This document shows positions 27,781 through 35,096 of a stretch of 64,000 nucleotides of DNA, one piece after another. The DNA lies in contig JACRAY010000011.1 of NCBI GenBank assembly GCA_016213325.1, positions 124,001-188,000 of the forward strand. Reading direction: 5' to 3'. Position 1 is the stretch's first letter, and each line of letters begins with the position of its first letter. Under the pieces are notes generated by a model. The model saw only the letters and a list, made by a program, of their open reading frames with translations, was not told where the DNA came from and made no database searches. The DNA comes from Burkholderiales bacterium. GTDB taxonomy: Bacteria > Pseudomonadota > Gammaproteobacteria > Burkholderiales > Burkholderiaceae_C. Position numbers and translations under genes: made by a program.

Positions 27781-28197
27781 ATGAGACATCGCCAGTCCGT
27801 GTACCCCTTCGGCTTCCTTGCCGTCCTGTGCTGTGCCGCGGTGGCCGACCCGGGCGCTTCCCCCGTCGGCACCTGGAGTTCAGGCAGGATCGTCACCAGC
27901 GCGCCGCCCTGGGTCGACCCTGTGGAACTGGTGGTGAGCAGGGTCGGGGCCGACCAGCGCGTCGAGGGACGCTTCGTCACGTTCCCGGTCACGGACGGCC
28001 GGTTCCGGGGGCCTGGATGCCACCGGGGCTCGGTGTCGGGGACCTTCGACGGCGTGGCCTTGAAGGTGGCCTCGCCGGCAAGCAACCTGTGCGCCGAGCG
28101 TGTGTTCGACCTCAGGTTGGAAGGCGAACGGCTGGTCGGCCGGTACACCGCCGACGTGCCCGGAGTGCAGGACGTGGTGTTGACGCGCAAGCAGTAG
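27781..28197 (+). CDS. Small secreted protein, paralogue A
   Basis: A 138-residue exported protein of unknown function with a signal sequence ending near VADPGAS. The mature part begins SPVGTWSSG and has GxVSGTFDG and LCAERVFDLRLEGERLVGRY segments, with two cysteines (before RGSVSGTFDG and in NLCAERV) likely to pair. The fold looks like a small beta-barrel or lipocalin-like sheet. It is a clear paralogue of the protein at 30004-30423, sharing the SP(V/I)GTW start, SVSGTFDG and ERVFDL blocks. GGAGAG precedes ATG 27781. The promoter carries element copy A. Confidence 0.65.
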   Translation: MRHRQSVYPFGFLAVLCCAAVADPGASPVGTWSSGRIVTSAPPWVDPVELVVSRVGADQRVEGRFVTFPVTDGRFRGPGCHRGSVSGTFDGVALKVASPASNLCAERVFDLRLEGERLVGRYTADVPGVQDVVLTRKQ

Positions 28198-28220
28198 CGC
28201 GACCATCAGCGTGGCGCGGT

Positions 28221-29840
28221 TCAATCCGGCATGCCGGCGCGGCGCAAGCCCGCGTAGACGCGCTCCTGCTGCCTCAGGAATTCCGGCGCGTTGGAGGCTT
28301 CCTGTGTGCGCATCCGGCCCAAGGTAACACCGGGGTAGAGCTGCGGAAAACGTGCCACCTGCGCTCGCGCCTCGTCGAGCCGCCCCGACAGGGCGAGCGC
28401 GCTCGCGAGGTAAAGGTGGGCATATGGCGCTGGCGACGCATCCGTCGATCCGTGGGCGAGCGATTGCACCGCGGCCTCATCCTGCCCGAGATGCAGCAAG
28501 GCCATGCCTTCGTACGTGTGCCAACGGACCATCCTGGGGTCGCCGGGGCTCAGGCGCATGGCCTGCCGGACCGACTCCAGAGCCTCCTGCGCGCGACCGA
28601 GGTGCAGCAGCGCAATGCCGCGGATGGCAAGGCCGAAAGCGTTCTTCGGATGCAGTTCGATGGCGCGATCGAGCATCTTCAGGGCTAGCGCCGGGCGGCC
28701 CTCTTCGATGTACACGAAGCCTCGCGTGATGAGGGCGGTGTCGCTCGTCGGCGCGAGATCGACCGAGCGCTCGGCCGCCTCGACGGCTCGCTGCAGCTTG
28801 CGCGTGCGCTCGGGACTGAAGCGCACGTCGTGCAGGTACGTGAATGCGAGGATCGACCACGCGGCTGCCAGCTGGTCGTCGAGCTGCAGGGCTTCCTGCA
28901 GCAGTGCCTGCACGTGCCGCTGCCGGTCGGCTTCGGTGGTCGCAGGCGGGCCGCGCATCAGGTCCCTGGCGCGGCTCACGAGCTCCGCGGCCCTGACGGC
29001 GCCGGGGTTGCCGTCGCGCCGTGCATCGGCGACCCTCATCACGTTGATCAGCGCCGTGGTGATGCCGTCGCGGTCCTCGCGCAGCTGCTGCGACCACCCC
29101 GGGCCGATGCGCAGTTCCTGCTGCCACAGTTGCACGGCGGTCGATGCATCGGCCATGCGGACCGTGAGCACGGGCTGGGTTTCGTCCATGCGCAGCACGC
29201 CCTGCACGACATACCGCACATTCAGCTTCGCGCCGAGGCTGCGCACGTCGACCTGCTGGCCTTTGAAAGCGGAAGCCGTGCTGGGCGCCACGACCGTCAG
29301 GCGTCCGCGCCCGAACGTGTCCGTGATCGACTCGGTCATGGCCTCCGCAGTCCGGTCGTGACCCGGGTCTCCGGTCTGGTTCACGATCGGCAGCACCACG
29401 AACGAACGCGGCGGCGCGGATGCGCTTGAAGGCGGCGATGCGGGCCAGGAGCGCCATCCCAAGGTGCCGGCCACGACCAGTGCGAGGAGTCCGATCATGG
29501 CCGCCTTGCGCCAGCGGGCCGGCGCGGGCCGGTCCGCCGCGAATGCATACCCTAGCCGCGGCACCGTACGGACCCAGTCGCGGCCGGGCTCCCCAAGCGC
29601 CTGTCGGATTTCCTTCACGCACTGGACCAGCGAGTCCTCGGTGACGATGGCGTCGGGCCAGACCGCCTGCATGAGTTCGTCCTTGCCGACCGTGCGGCCG
29701 GCATGCTGGACCAGGTAGGCGAGGACGGTGGCCGTGCGTGGCCGCAGCCTGGCGCGGTGACCCCCCAGGACGAGCTCGCCCCTGAGCGGATCGAACAGCC
29801 CATGCCCCACCTGGAGCGTGCGTTCGCCTGGCGCGTTCAT
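28221..29840 (-). CDS. CadC/ToxR-like membrane-bound winged-helix regulator with TPR domain
   Basis: A 539-residue one-component regulator. Residues 10-105 form an OmpR/PhoB-type winged helix (LRPRTATVLAYLVQHAGRTV, then VWPDAIVTEDSLVQCVKEIR and VRTVPRLGYAF). One membrane helix follows at about 113-130. A FlgO-like periplasmic domain (SFVVLPIVNQTGDPGHDRTA) spans about 144-245, and TPR-like repeats run to the end (DRAIELHPKNAFGLAIRGIA). Such proteins bind DNA while anchored in the membrane. It starts 23 bases from promoter element copy B and sits between the two paralogous secreted proteins, whose promoters both carry that element. Confidence 0.85.
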   Translation of the reverse strand: MNAPGERTLQVGHGLFDPLRGELVLGGHRARLRPRTATVLAYLVQHAGRTVGKDELMQAVWPDAIVTEDSLVQCVKEIRQALGEPGRDWVRTVPRLGYAFAADRPAPARWRKAAMIGLLALVVAGTLGWRSWPASPPSSASAPPRSFVVLPIVNQTGDPGHDRTAEAMTESITDTFGRGRLTVVAPSTASAFKGQQVDVRSLGAKLNVRYVVQGVLRMDETQPVLTVRMADASTAVQLWQQELRIGPGWSQQLREDRDGITTALINVMRVADARRDGNPGAVRAAELVSRARDLMRGPPATTEADRQRHVQALLQEALQLDDQLAAAWSILAFTYLHDVRFSPERTRKLQRAVEAAERSVDLAPTSDTALITRGFVYIEEGRPALALKMLDRAIELHPKNAFGLAIRGIALLHLGRAQEALESVRQAMRLSPGDPRMVRWHTYEGMALLHLGQDEAAVQSLAHGSTDASPAPYAHLYLASALALSGRLDEARAQVARFPQLYPGVTLGRMRTQEASNAPEFLRQQERVYAGLRRAGMPD

Positions 29841-29862
29841 GTTTCACCCCCGGGTCCACGCC

Positions 29863-29906
29863 GCTTACCGCAGGTTTACCGGCGAATTCGTTCGCCTTCG
29901 GGACTT
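29863..29906. promoter_or_regulatory. Duplicated promoter element, copy B (TTACCG direct repeat)
   Basis: 41/44 identical to 27689-27732, with TTACCG at 29865 and 29876 (11-base period). It lies in the divergent region between the winged-helix regulator (start 29840) and paralogue B (start 30004), so it may control both and allow autoregulation. Confidence 0.6.
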
Positions 29907-30003
29907 CGGCGCGGCCGCGGCCTATTTTTGCGAGGTTGCACGAGGAAACCTTGAGATACGGCAAGGAAGGTCGACTGCGACACCACCTGCACAGGAGACA
30001 GCC

Positions 30004-30423
30004 ATGACTCTTCGCAATTGCCTGATCCGCTTCGGCGTCGTTGCCGCCCTGGCGTGTGGCGCCGCCATCGCGCAGACAGCGCTTTCACCCATCGGTACCT
30101 GGCGCTCAGCCGGAATCATCTTGCCGGGTGCCCCGGGCGTTGCCAGCGTGGAGCTGACCGTCAGCAGGGTCGAGCCGGACCAGCGTGCCAGCGGCCGCTT
30201 CGTCGTGTACGCGTCGGGAATGAGCGGGACCGGCAGTTACGGCTGCGACAACGGGTCAGTCTCCGGCACCTTCGACGGCACGACCTTGAAGGTGGCCTCC
30301 AGGGAAACCAACCTGTGCCCCGAGCGCGTGTTCGACCTCAAGCTGGAAGGCGGGCAACTGGCCGGCCAGTACAAGGGCGCGACAGGACGGTCCATCGACC
30401 TGGCGTTCATGCGCCACCGGTAG
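30004..30423 (+). CDS. Small secreted protein, paralogue B
   Basis: A 139-residue exported protein with a signal peptide ending near AIAQ. The mature part starts SPIGTWRSAGI and contains YGCDNGSVSGTFDGTTLKVAS and NLCPERVFDLKLEGGQLAGQY, matching paralogue A block for block, including the two cysteines. GGAGA precedes the ATG at 30004. The function is unknown; the shared promoter element suggests joint control with paralogue A. The C-terminus ends AFMRHR. Confidence 0.65.
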   Translation: MTLRNCLIRFGVVAALACGAAIAQTALSPIGTWRSAGIILPGAPGVASVELTVSRVEPDQRASGRFVVYASGMSGTGSYGCDNGSVSGTFDGTTLKVASRETNLCPERVFDLKLEGGQLAGQYKGATGRSIDLAFMRHR

Positions 30424-30437
30424 CGGCGCGCACATCG

Positions 30438-30466
30438 TTGACTTCCCCGGGTCCGGCGCCTATAAG
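30438..30466 (+). promoter_or_regulatory. Sigma-70 type promoter before the lipase-like lipoprotein gene
   Basis: TTGACT (30438-30443) and TATAAG (30461-30466) are separated by 17 bases, the optimal spacing. The pair lies in the 173-base gap after paralogue B and predicts a leader of about 125 bases before the ATG at 30597. Confidence 0.7.
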
Positions 30467-30596
30467 CGGACTTGAACAAGCGCCCGCCAGGGCGGTGCCG
30501 ACACGGAACGCTTGCTCGCTGCGCCGCTGCTCGTGCGGCGTCGCCTCTTTCTCTTTCTCCCCACCCTGCAGAAGTACCGCGAGGGGTTCTACTTCC

Positions 30597-33071
30597 ATGA
30601 TGTCCTTCAGGCTGCTGGGCGCGTGCGCGCTCGCGTTGGCCCTTTCCGCTTGCGGCGGCGGCCGCGCCGACCACCCGCTGCTGTCGGCGCCTTACGGCTC
30701 CGCGGGCGACCTCCAGCCGTCGACGCGCTCGTTCGCAGCGGCTCGAATGCTCCAACCCAGCGTGAGAAGCGCAGCCGCCATCGAACCCGAGCCCCTGTCG
30801 ATCGAGCAGGTGTTCGACTGGGCCGAGTCCAGGTTCGCCGACCTGTTCCCGACCGCCGAAGAGACGAAGGTGCTCGGGCCCTACGAGTACCGTTACTACC
30901 CGTCCAACAACCTGTACCTCGGCGTCTCCGAGGGGAAGATCTACCTGCTGGGCGCTACGCACACCGGCGGGAACATCGTGCATGTGGCCAACGTCGCGGA
31001 CTTCGCGAGCCGCATTGCATCGTGCGACCAGGGCATCAAGGCCGATGCCAAGGGCACCGCCATCCTCCCGGTGGGTGCCTTCGAGGCCGAGCCCCCGGTG
31101 AGCGTCGACGAAGACAACGGATCGATCGCGGCGCTGTACCCGGACCAGGACACCACGACCGACGCGTTCTACCCCAACCTGCCGTGCGAGCCGTCGATCG
31201 GCGGCACCTTGCCCGCCGAAGAGCCCGCACCCGCCGGCGCGGACGAAGCGGAGCAGGCGCTGGCCCAGTACGAGACGGACAAGTGGGGCCCGGACGCGAT
31301 CGCGCAACTCGCGGCCATGCCGCACCCCACGTTGCCGGCTTTCGCGTCGTTCACGCAGTCGGGCTGCTCCATCCGCACCGAAGGCACGGCCGGTTCACCC
31401 GGGACCATCAAGCCGGTGGACTGCAATGACAGCTCCCTGCTGGACGCCAACATGCCTTTCGAGGGCCGGGACATCATCTACGTCCACGGGCTCGACACCA
31501 GCCACCTGCATGGGCGCATCGCGGACCCTACCGGTCCGGCCAGCCGCACCTGGCCCGCGGACTCCGCCGAGTTCCTGGGCGCGGGCGGCTTCTTCCGCAC
31601 GAGTGCCGAGACCTATTGGACGCCGCACCTCGTGGAGCACATGTCTTCACCGCTCGCGGGCAGCCCCGGCGACCCGTGGCCCGGGGCCGGCTGGCAGTGG
31701 GGGCCGGGCGATGCCGTGCCGGTCTACGTGCCCAAGTCCAACCGCTACCTGCTGGTGGCCTGGAACACCAGCCAGCGGCTCGCCTACGCGCAGCACACGT
31801 TGCTGGACCAGGTCCGCCGAGCCATGGTCAGCAACCTGAACGTCGTCACGCCGCCGGGCTTTCCGGCGGGGCATGTGCGGCCGTTCTGCTTCAACGGCTG
31901 CATCGTCATCGGCCACTCCACCGGGCCCCTGGTGACCAGCTCCGCCTTCGGCCGCGCGCATGCCGGTGACTTCGGGCCGGGCGGCGTGCAGGTGGTGTCG
32001 AAGATGGTGGCGCATGTCGCGCTCAACGGCGCCACTTCGGGCAGCCGCGTGGCTACCGCGGGCCTGCTCGTTGCATCGGCCGGCGCGCCGCTGGGTGCGG
32101 CGTCCAATGTCATCTGCGATGTCGTCGATGCGCTGCTGGGGACGACCAACTCGTGCAACGCCGACCTCTCGTTCCTGCTGACCAGCGTGCTGCTCGACCT
32201 GATGCCCGCAGTGGCGCAAGGCGTGTGGGGCATTGCCATCAACAACTCGCCCGTGCCGACTGTCACCGTCGCCGGGGGCCATGCACTCGGCAACCAGGCC
32301 GCGGGACTCACCAAGCTGCTGCTGCCCGGGTTGGACGACGGCGTCGTCACGATGAACTCCGCATGCGGCAACTCCAACCCGGTGTTTCCCCTGGTGCTGC
32401 CGCCCAGTGGGTTCACGGTGTCGCAGCCGGTGAAGGCATTCGAGTTTTCCGACTGGCTGCCGCGCCTGGTGCGGGGCACCAAGATGTGGCTGAGCCACAA
32501 GGACCTGAAAGCGCTGGCGCCCTTCTCGTTCTTCTCCGGCGGCTGCACGCCCTATCTCAGCCCGCAAGGCATGGTGATGCCGGTGGCGAACGCCTTCCCG
32601 GGCACGACCCTGGACGCGCACGCCCGCTACCGCAACCACTACTCGTTGCTGCAGGGCGTGGCGGAGCACTCCTACGACGGCGGCGCCAGCGCCATGCCGG
32701 CGCTGTGGCCAAGCTACACGGGCCTGGCCGCTTCGGTGCTGCGCCAGTACAGCCCGCTGAATGCGATCGGCACCACCGCGGTGTCGGGCATCAACGTGGA
32801 AGAAAGCCGCGCCGTCACCGACCCGGCCATCTACGCGATTGCGCTGGACGCGCATGGCACGCGGCTGGCCAAGCCGTTCGACATGCGGCAGGTGGTGCGC
32901 GGCAAGCGCATCAGCTTCCACATGCCCTTCAACATCGGCAACTGCACGAAGAAGTCGACGTTGAAGTACTACTGCACGCGCTGGATCTGGAAGCGCACCT
33001 ACCACCTGGCCGACAAGTGGGAGCAGAAGCAGAGCAGCCACTACGTGTACGAGTTCGTGGCACGCCGCTAG
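30597..33071 (+). CDS. Large lipase-like lipoprotein
   Basis: An 824-residue surface or periplasmic lipoprotein: LALALSAC gives lipid Cys19. Residues about 65-150 form the domain seen in Burkholderiales secreted proteins with the pattern FDWAESRFADLFP, then YEYRYYPSNNLYLGVS. An alpha/beta-hydrolase part follows, with an oxyanion-type YVHG (His297), the nucleophile elbow GHSTG (Ser441 at its centre), a later PGLDDGVV with a possible acid Asp, and HYSLLQGVAEHSYDGG with candidate catalytic histidines. The C-terminal 70 residues are Lys/Tyr-rich. It is probably a secreted esterase or lipase of unknown substrate. ATG 30597 (ATGATG) has GAGGGG upstream. Confidence 0.7.
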   Translation: MMSFRLLGACALALALSACGGGRADHPLLSAPYGSAGDLQPSTRSFAAARMLQPSVRSAAAIEPEPLSIEQVFDWAESRFADLFPTAEETKVLGPYEYRYYPSNNLYLGVSEGKIYLLGATHTGGNIVHVANVADFASRIASCDQGIKADAKGTAILPVGAFEAEPPVSVDEDNGSIAALYPDQDTTTDAFYPNLPCEPSIGGTLPAEEPAPAGADEAEQALAQYETDKWGPDAIAQLAAMPHPTLPAFASFTQSGCSIRTEGTAGSPGTIKPVDCNDSSLLDANMPFEGRDIIYVHGLDTSHLHGRIADPTGPASRTWPADSAEFLGAGGFFRTSAETYWTPHLVEHMSSPLAGSPGDPWPGAGWQWGPGDAVPVYVPKSNRYLLVAWNTSQRLAYAQHTLLDQVRRAMVSNLNVVTPPGFPAGHVRPFCFNGCIVIGHSTGPLVTSSAFGRAHAGDFGPGGVQVVSKMVAHVALNGATSGSRVATAGLLVASAGAPLGAASNVICDVVDALLGTTNSCNADLSFLLTSVLLDLMPAVAQGVWGIAINNSPVPTVTVAGGHALGNQAAGLTKLLLPGLDDGVVTMNSACGNSNPVFPLVLPPSGFTVSQPVKAFEFSDWLPRLVRGTKMWLSHKDLKALAPFSFFSGGCTPYLSPQGMVMPVANAFPGTTLDAHARYRNHYSLLQGVAEHSYDGGASAMPALWPSYTGLAASVLRQYSPLNAIGTTAVSGINVEESRAVTDPAIYAIALDAHGTRLAKPFDMRQVVRGKRISFHMPFNIGNCTKKSTLKYYCTRWIWKRTYHLADKWEQKQSSHYVYEFVARR

Positions 33072-34741
33072 GGCGCAAGACCGCGCGCCGCCAGCCAGCC
33101 CGCGCGGTCCGCGTCCGACACGGTGTTGTCGACGACCAGGTCGCCTGCGCGCAAGTCCCCATAGGCGAGCCGAACACCCTCCTCGGCCGTCGCGGCCGCG
33201 ACGACCTGCTCTGCGGGCACGCCTGCTTCGCGCAGCCCCTGTGCCAGCAGCCGCGCGACTTCGCCCGGCGGGCGGCCGCGCAGCTCGCCCCAGTCCGAGC
33301 AGACGTAGCGCGAGAACGCGCCCGCGAAAGTCTGCGCGACCTTGAAGATGTACTCGTCGGGGCGATTGCCCGCCGTGCAGACCAGCAGGCTCTTGCGCCC
33401 CGCCACTTCCAGGCCTTTCACGAAAGCAGCCAGTTCGGCCGTCGCCTGCGGGCCGTCGATGTGGCATGCCAGCACCGAGTGCGGCAGGCCCTGGTAGAAA
33501 TTCATGCGGCCCGGATTGCTGGCCGGCGTGCTGTCGAAGCGGCGCAGCGTTGCGGCGGATGCCTCGAACGGAACACCCATCGCCGAAGCGATCGCCACGG
33601 CAAAGAGCGAATGCGCGATGGCCGGCCGCCAGCGCCCCTGCCATGTTGCAGGCACGTCGGCGGCCGGCAGGCGGCCGACCAGCCGGCCGCCGTCGAACCA
33701 GTGCAGGGTCGCGGCTTCGTCCGCGTAGGCCACGGCGCCGCCCGCCGCCTGGTGCGCCTGCAGCGCCGCGTTGTGCGGGTGCATGCTGACCAGCCACAAC
33801 CGGGGCGCCGTCACGCATGAGCGCATCGCCAGGCATAGCGGGTCGTCGGCATTGAGCACCGCTGCCTGGCGCGCGTGCTGCACCACCAGCCGCTTCAATC
33901 CGGCCATGTCCTCGCGCGACGTGATGCCGTCGATGCCGACGTGGTTGTCCTCGATGTTGAGCACCGCGCCCACGTCGACGCCGTCGAGCGTCATGCCGCG
34001 CTTCAGCAGGCCGCCGCGCGCCAGCTCGAAGACGCCGGCCTGAACGGTGGGGTCCTGCAGGAGGCGCGCGGCCCAGCCGCCACCCGCGCGGTCCCCGCGG
34101 TCCACCATCGTGTGGCCGACCCACATGCCCTGCGTGGTCGAGCGCCCCACGGTGAGCCCTGTGCCACCGAGGATCTCGGCGACCATGTGGCAAGTGGTGG
34201 TCTTGCCCAGGCTGCCCGTGATGCCCGCGATGGGAACACGCGCTCGCGCATCGGGCGGGAGGGGCACCGCCCGTTGTGCGGTGCTGCGCGCCTTCCGATA
34301 CGCCCCCGCAACGGCTAGCACCGCCTGCGGGTCGCCGCGCACGAGGGCGCCGAGCTGGGTAGCGACCACGAGCGACACCGCCCAGGCTGCGCGGCCGGTC
34401 CTCTCTTCGTCACAGGGCAGGAACAGGCGGATCACCCCGTCTTCGGCGACCGAGCACGTGCCCGGCCGGGGTCGCACGCAGTAGTCGCGCACGACCGCTT
34501 CGGCCGTCGCCAGCATCAGGGCGAACAGGGGAAACCGCGCGTTGCCCACCGTTGCCGCTCGGGCAAGGGGCACCGCGCCACTCTCACGCAGCGTTCGCCA
34601 CAGGTCCTCCAGCACGGCCGGCCGCGGCCGCCACCTCAGCTCTCGCGCTTCGCCCTCGGCCCGCAGCTCGATGGCCAGCCCCGACTGCCCGCCCCAAAGG
34701 TTCGGGCCCTGCATGAATTGGCGGCGCAGTTGCTTGAGCAT
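33068..34741 (-). CDS. Cyanophycin-synthetase-like Mur ligase lacking the ATP-grasp domain
   Basis: A 557-residue protein. The C-terminal part (about residues 168-557) is a Mur ligase of the CphA type, with P-loop GITGSLGKTTT at 173-183, then STTQGMWVG, VFELARGGLLKRGMTLDGVD, AVLNADDPL and PGRMNFY. The N-terminal 160 residues begin with QGPNLWGG, like the CphA N-domain (RGPNYW). The ATP-grasp domain that normally lies between them is absent, and the usual VDYAHN region is replaced by CHIDGPQ. Normal CphA joins Asp and then Arg; this enzyme can at most do a Mur-type ligation. It is divergent from the ferredoxin and its stop overlaps the lipoprotein stop. Confidence 0.75.
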   Translation of the reverse strand: MLKQLRRQFMQGPNLWGGQSGLAIELRAEGEARELRWRPRPAVLEDLWRTLRESGAVPLARAATVGNARFPLFALMLATAEAVVRDYCVRPRPGTCSVAEDGVIRLFLPCDEERTGRAAWAVSLVVATQLGALVRGDPQAVLAVAGAYRKARSTAQRAVPLPPDARARVPIAGITGSLGKTTTCHMVAEILGGTGLTVGRSTTQGMWVGHTMVDRGDRAGGGWAARLLQDPTVQAGVFELARGGLLKRGMTLDGVDVGAVLNIEDNHVGIDGITSREDMAGLKRLVVQHARQAAVLNADDPLCLAMRSCVTAPRLWLVSMHPHNAALQAHQAAGGAVAYADEAATLHWFDGGRLVGRLPAADVPATWQGRWRPAIAHSLFAVAIASAMGVPFEASAATLRRFDSTPASNPGRMNFYQGLPHSVLACHIDGPQATAELAAFVKGLEVAGRKSLLVCTAGNRPDEYIFKVAQTFAGAFSRYVCSDWGELRGRPPGEVARLLAQGLREAGVPAEQVVAAATAEEGVRLAYGDLRAGDLVVDNTVSDADRAGWLAARGLAP

Positions 34742-34763
34742 GGTTCACGCAAAATCTCGCACT

Positions 34764-35096
34764 ATGCCATCGCAGTCCATGACCACCGTCAAACTCACAT
34801 CCTCATCGGGGCAACTGCATGAATTCGAACTCGCGCCCGGCCAGTCGCTGATGCGCGCGGCGCTGGCCGACGGCGTCGAAGGCATCGAAGCCGAATGCGG
34901 CGGCTGCCTCACCTGTGCGACCTGCCATGTGTACGTGGAAGAAGCGCCGGGCTTGCCCGCGCCCGGCGACGAAGAACTCGCGATGCTCGACTTCGTGGCG
35001 GCCGAGCGCAAGCACTCGAGCCGGCTCAGTTGCCAGCTGCAAGGCTCGGCGGAACTGCCCTTGCTGCGCGCGAAAGTACCGGCGCGGCAGTATTAG
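34764..35096 (+). CDS. [2Fe-2S] ferredoxin (adrenodoxin type)
   Basis: A 110-residue ferredoxin whose cluster ligands are in ECGGCLTCATCHVYV (Cys-x5-Cys-x2-Cys) plus the later LSCQL. The spacing and the AGLPAPGDEE-type loop are adrenodoxin/putidaredoxin-like. It shuttles electrons to an oxidoreductase or monooxygenase. The neighbouring molybdoenzyme, convergent with it, is a candidate partner. ATG 34764 is the longest start; ATG 34779 (MTTVKLTSS) is just as likely. Confidence 0.88.
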   Translation: MPSQSMTTVKLTSSSGQLHEFELAPGQSLMRAALADGVEGIEAECGGCLTCATCHVYVEEAPGLPAPGDEELAMLDFVAAERKHSSRLSCQLQGSAELPLLRAKVPARQY

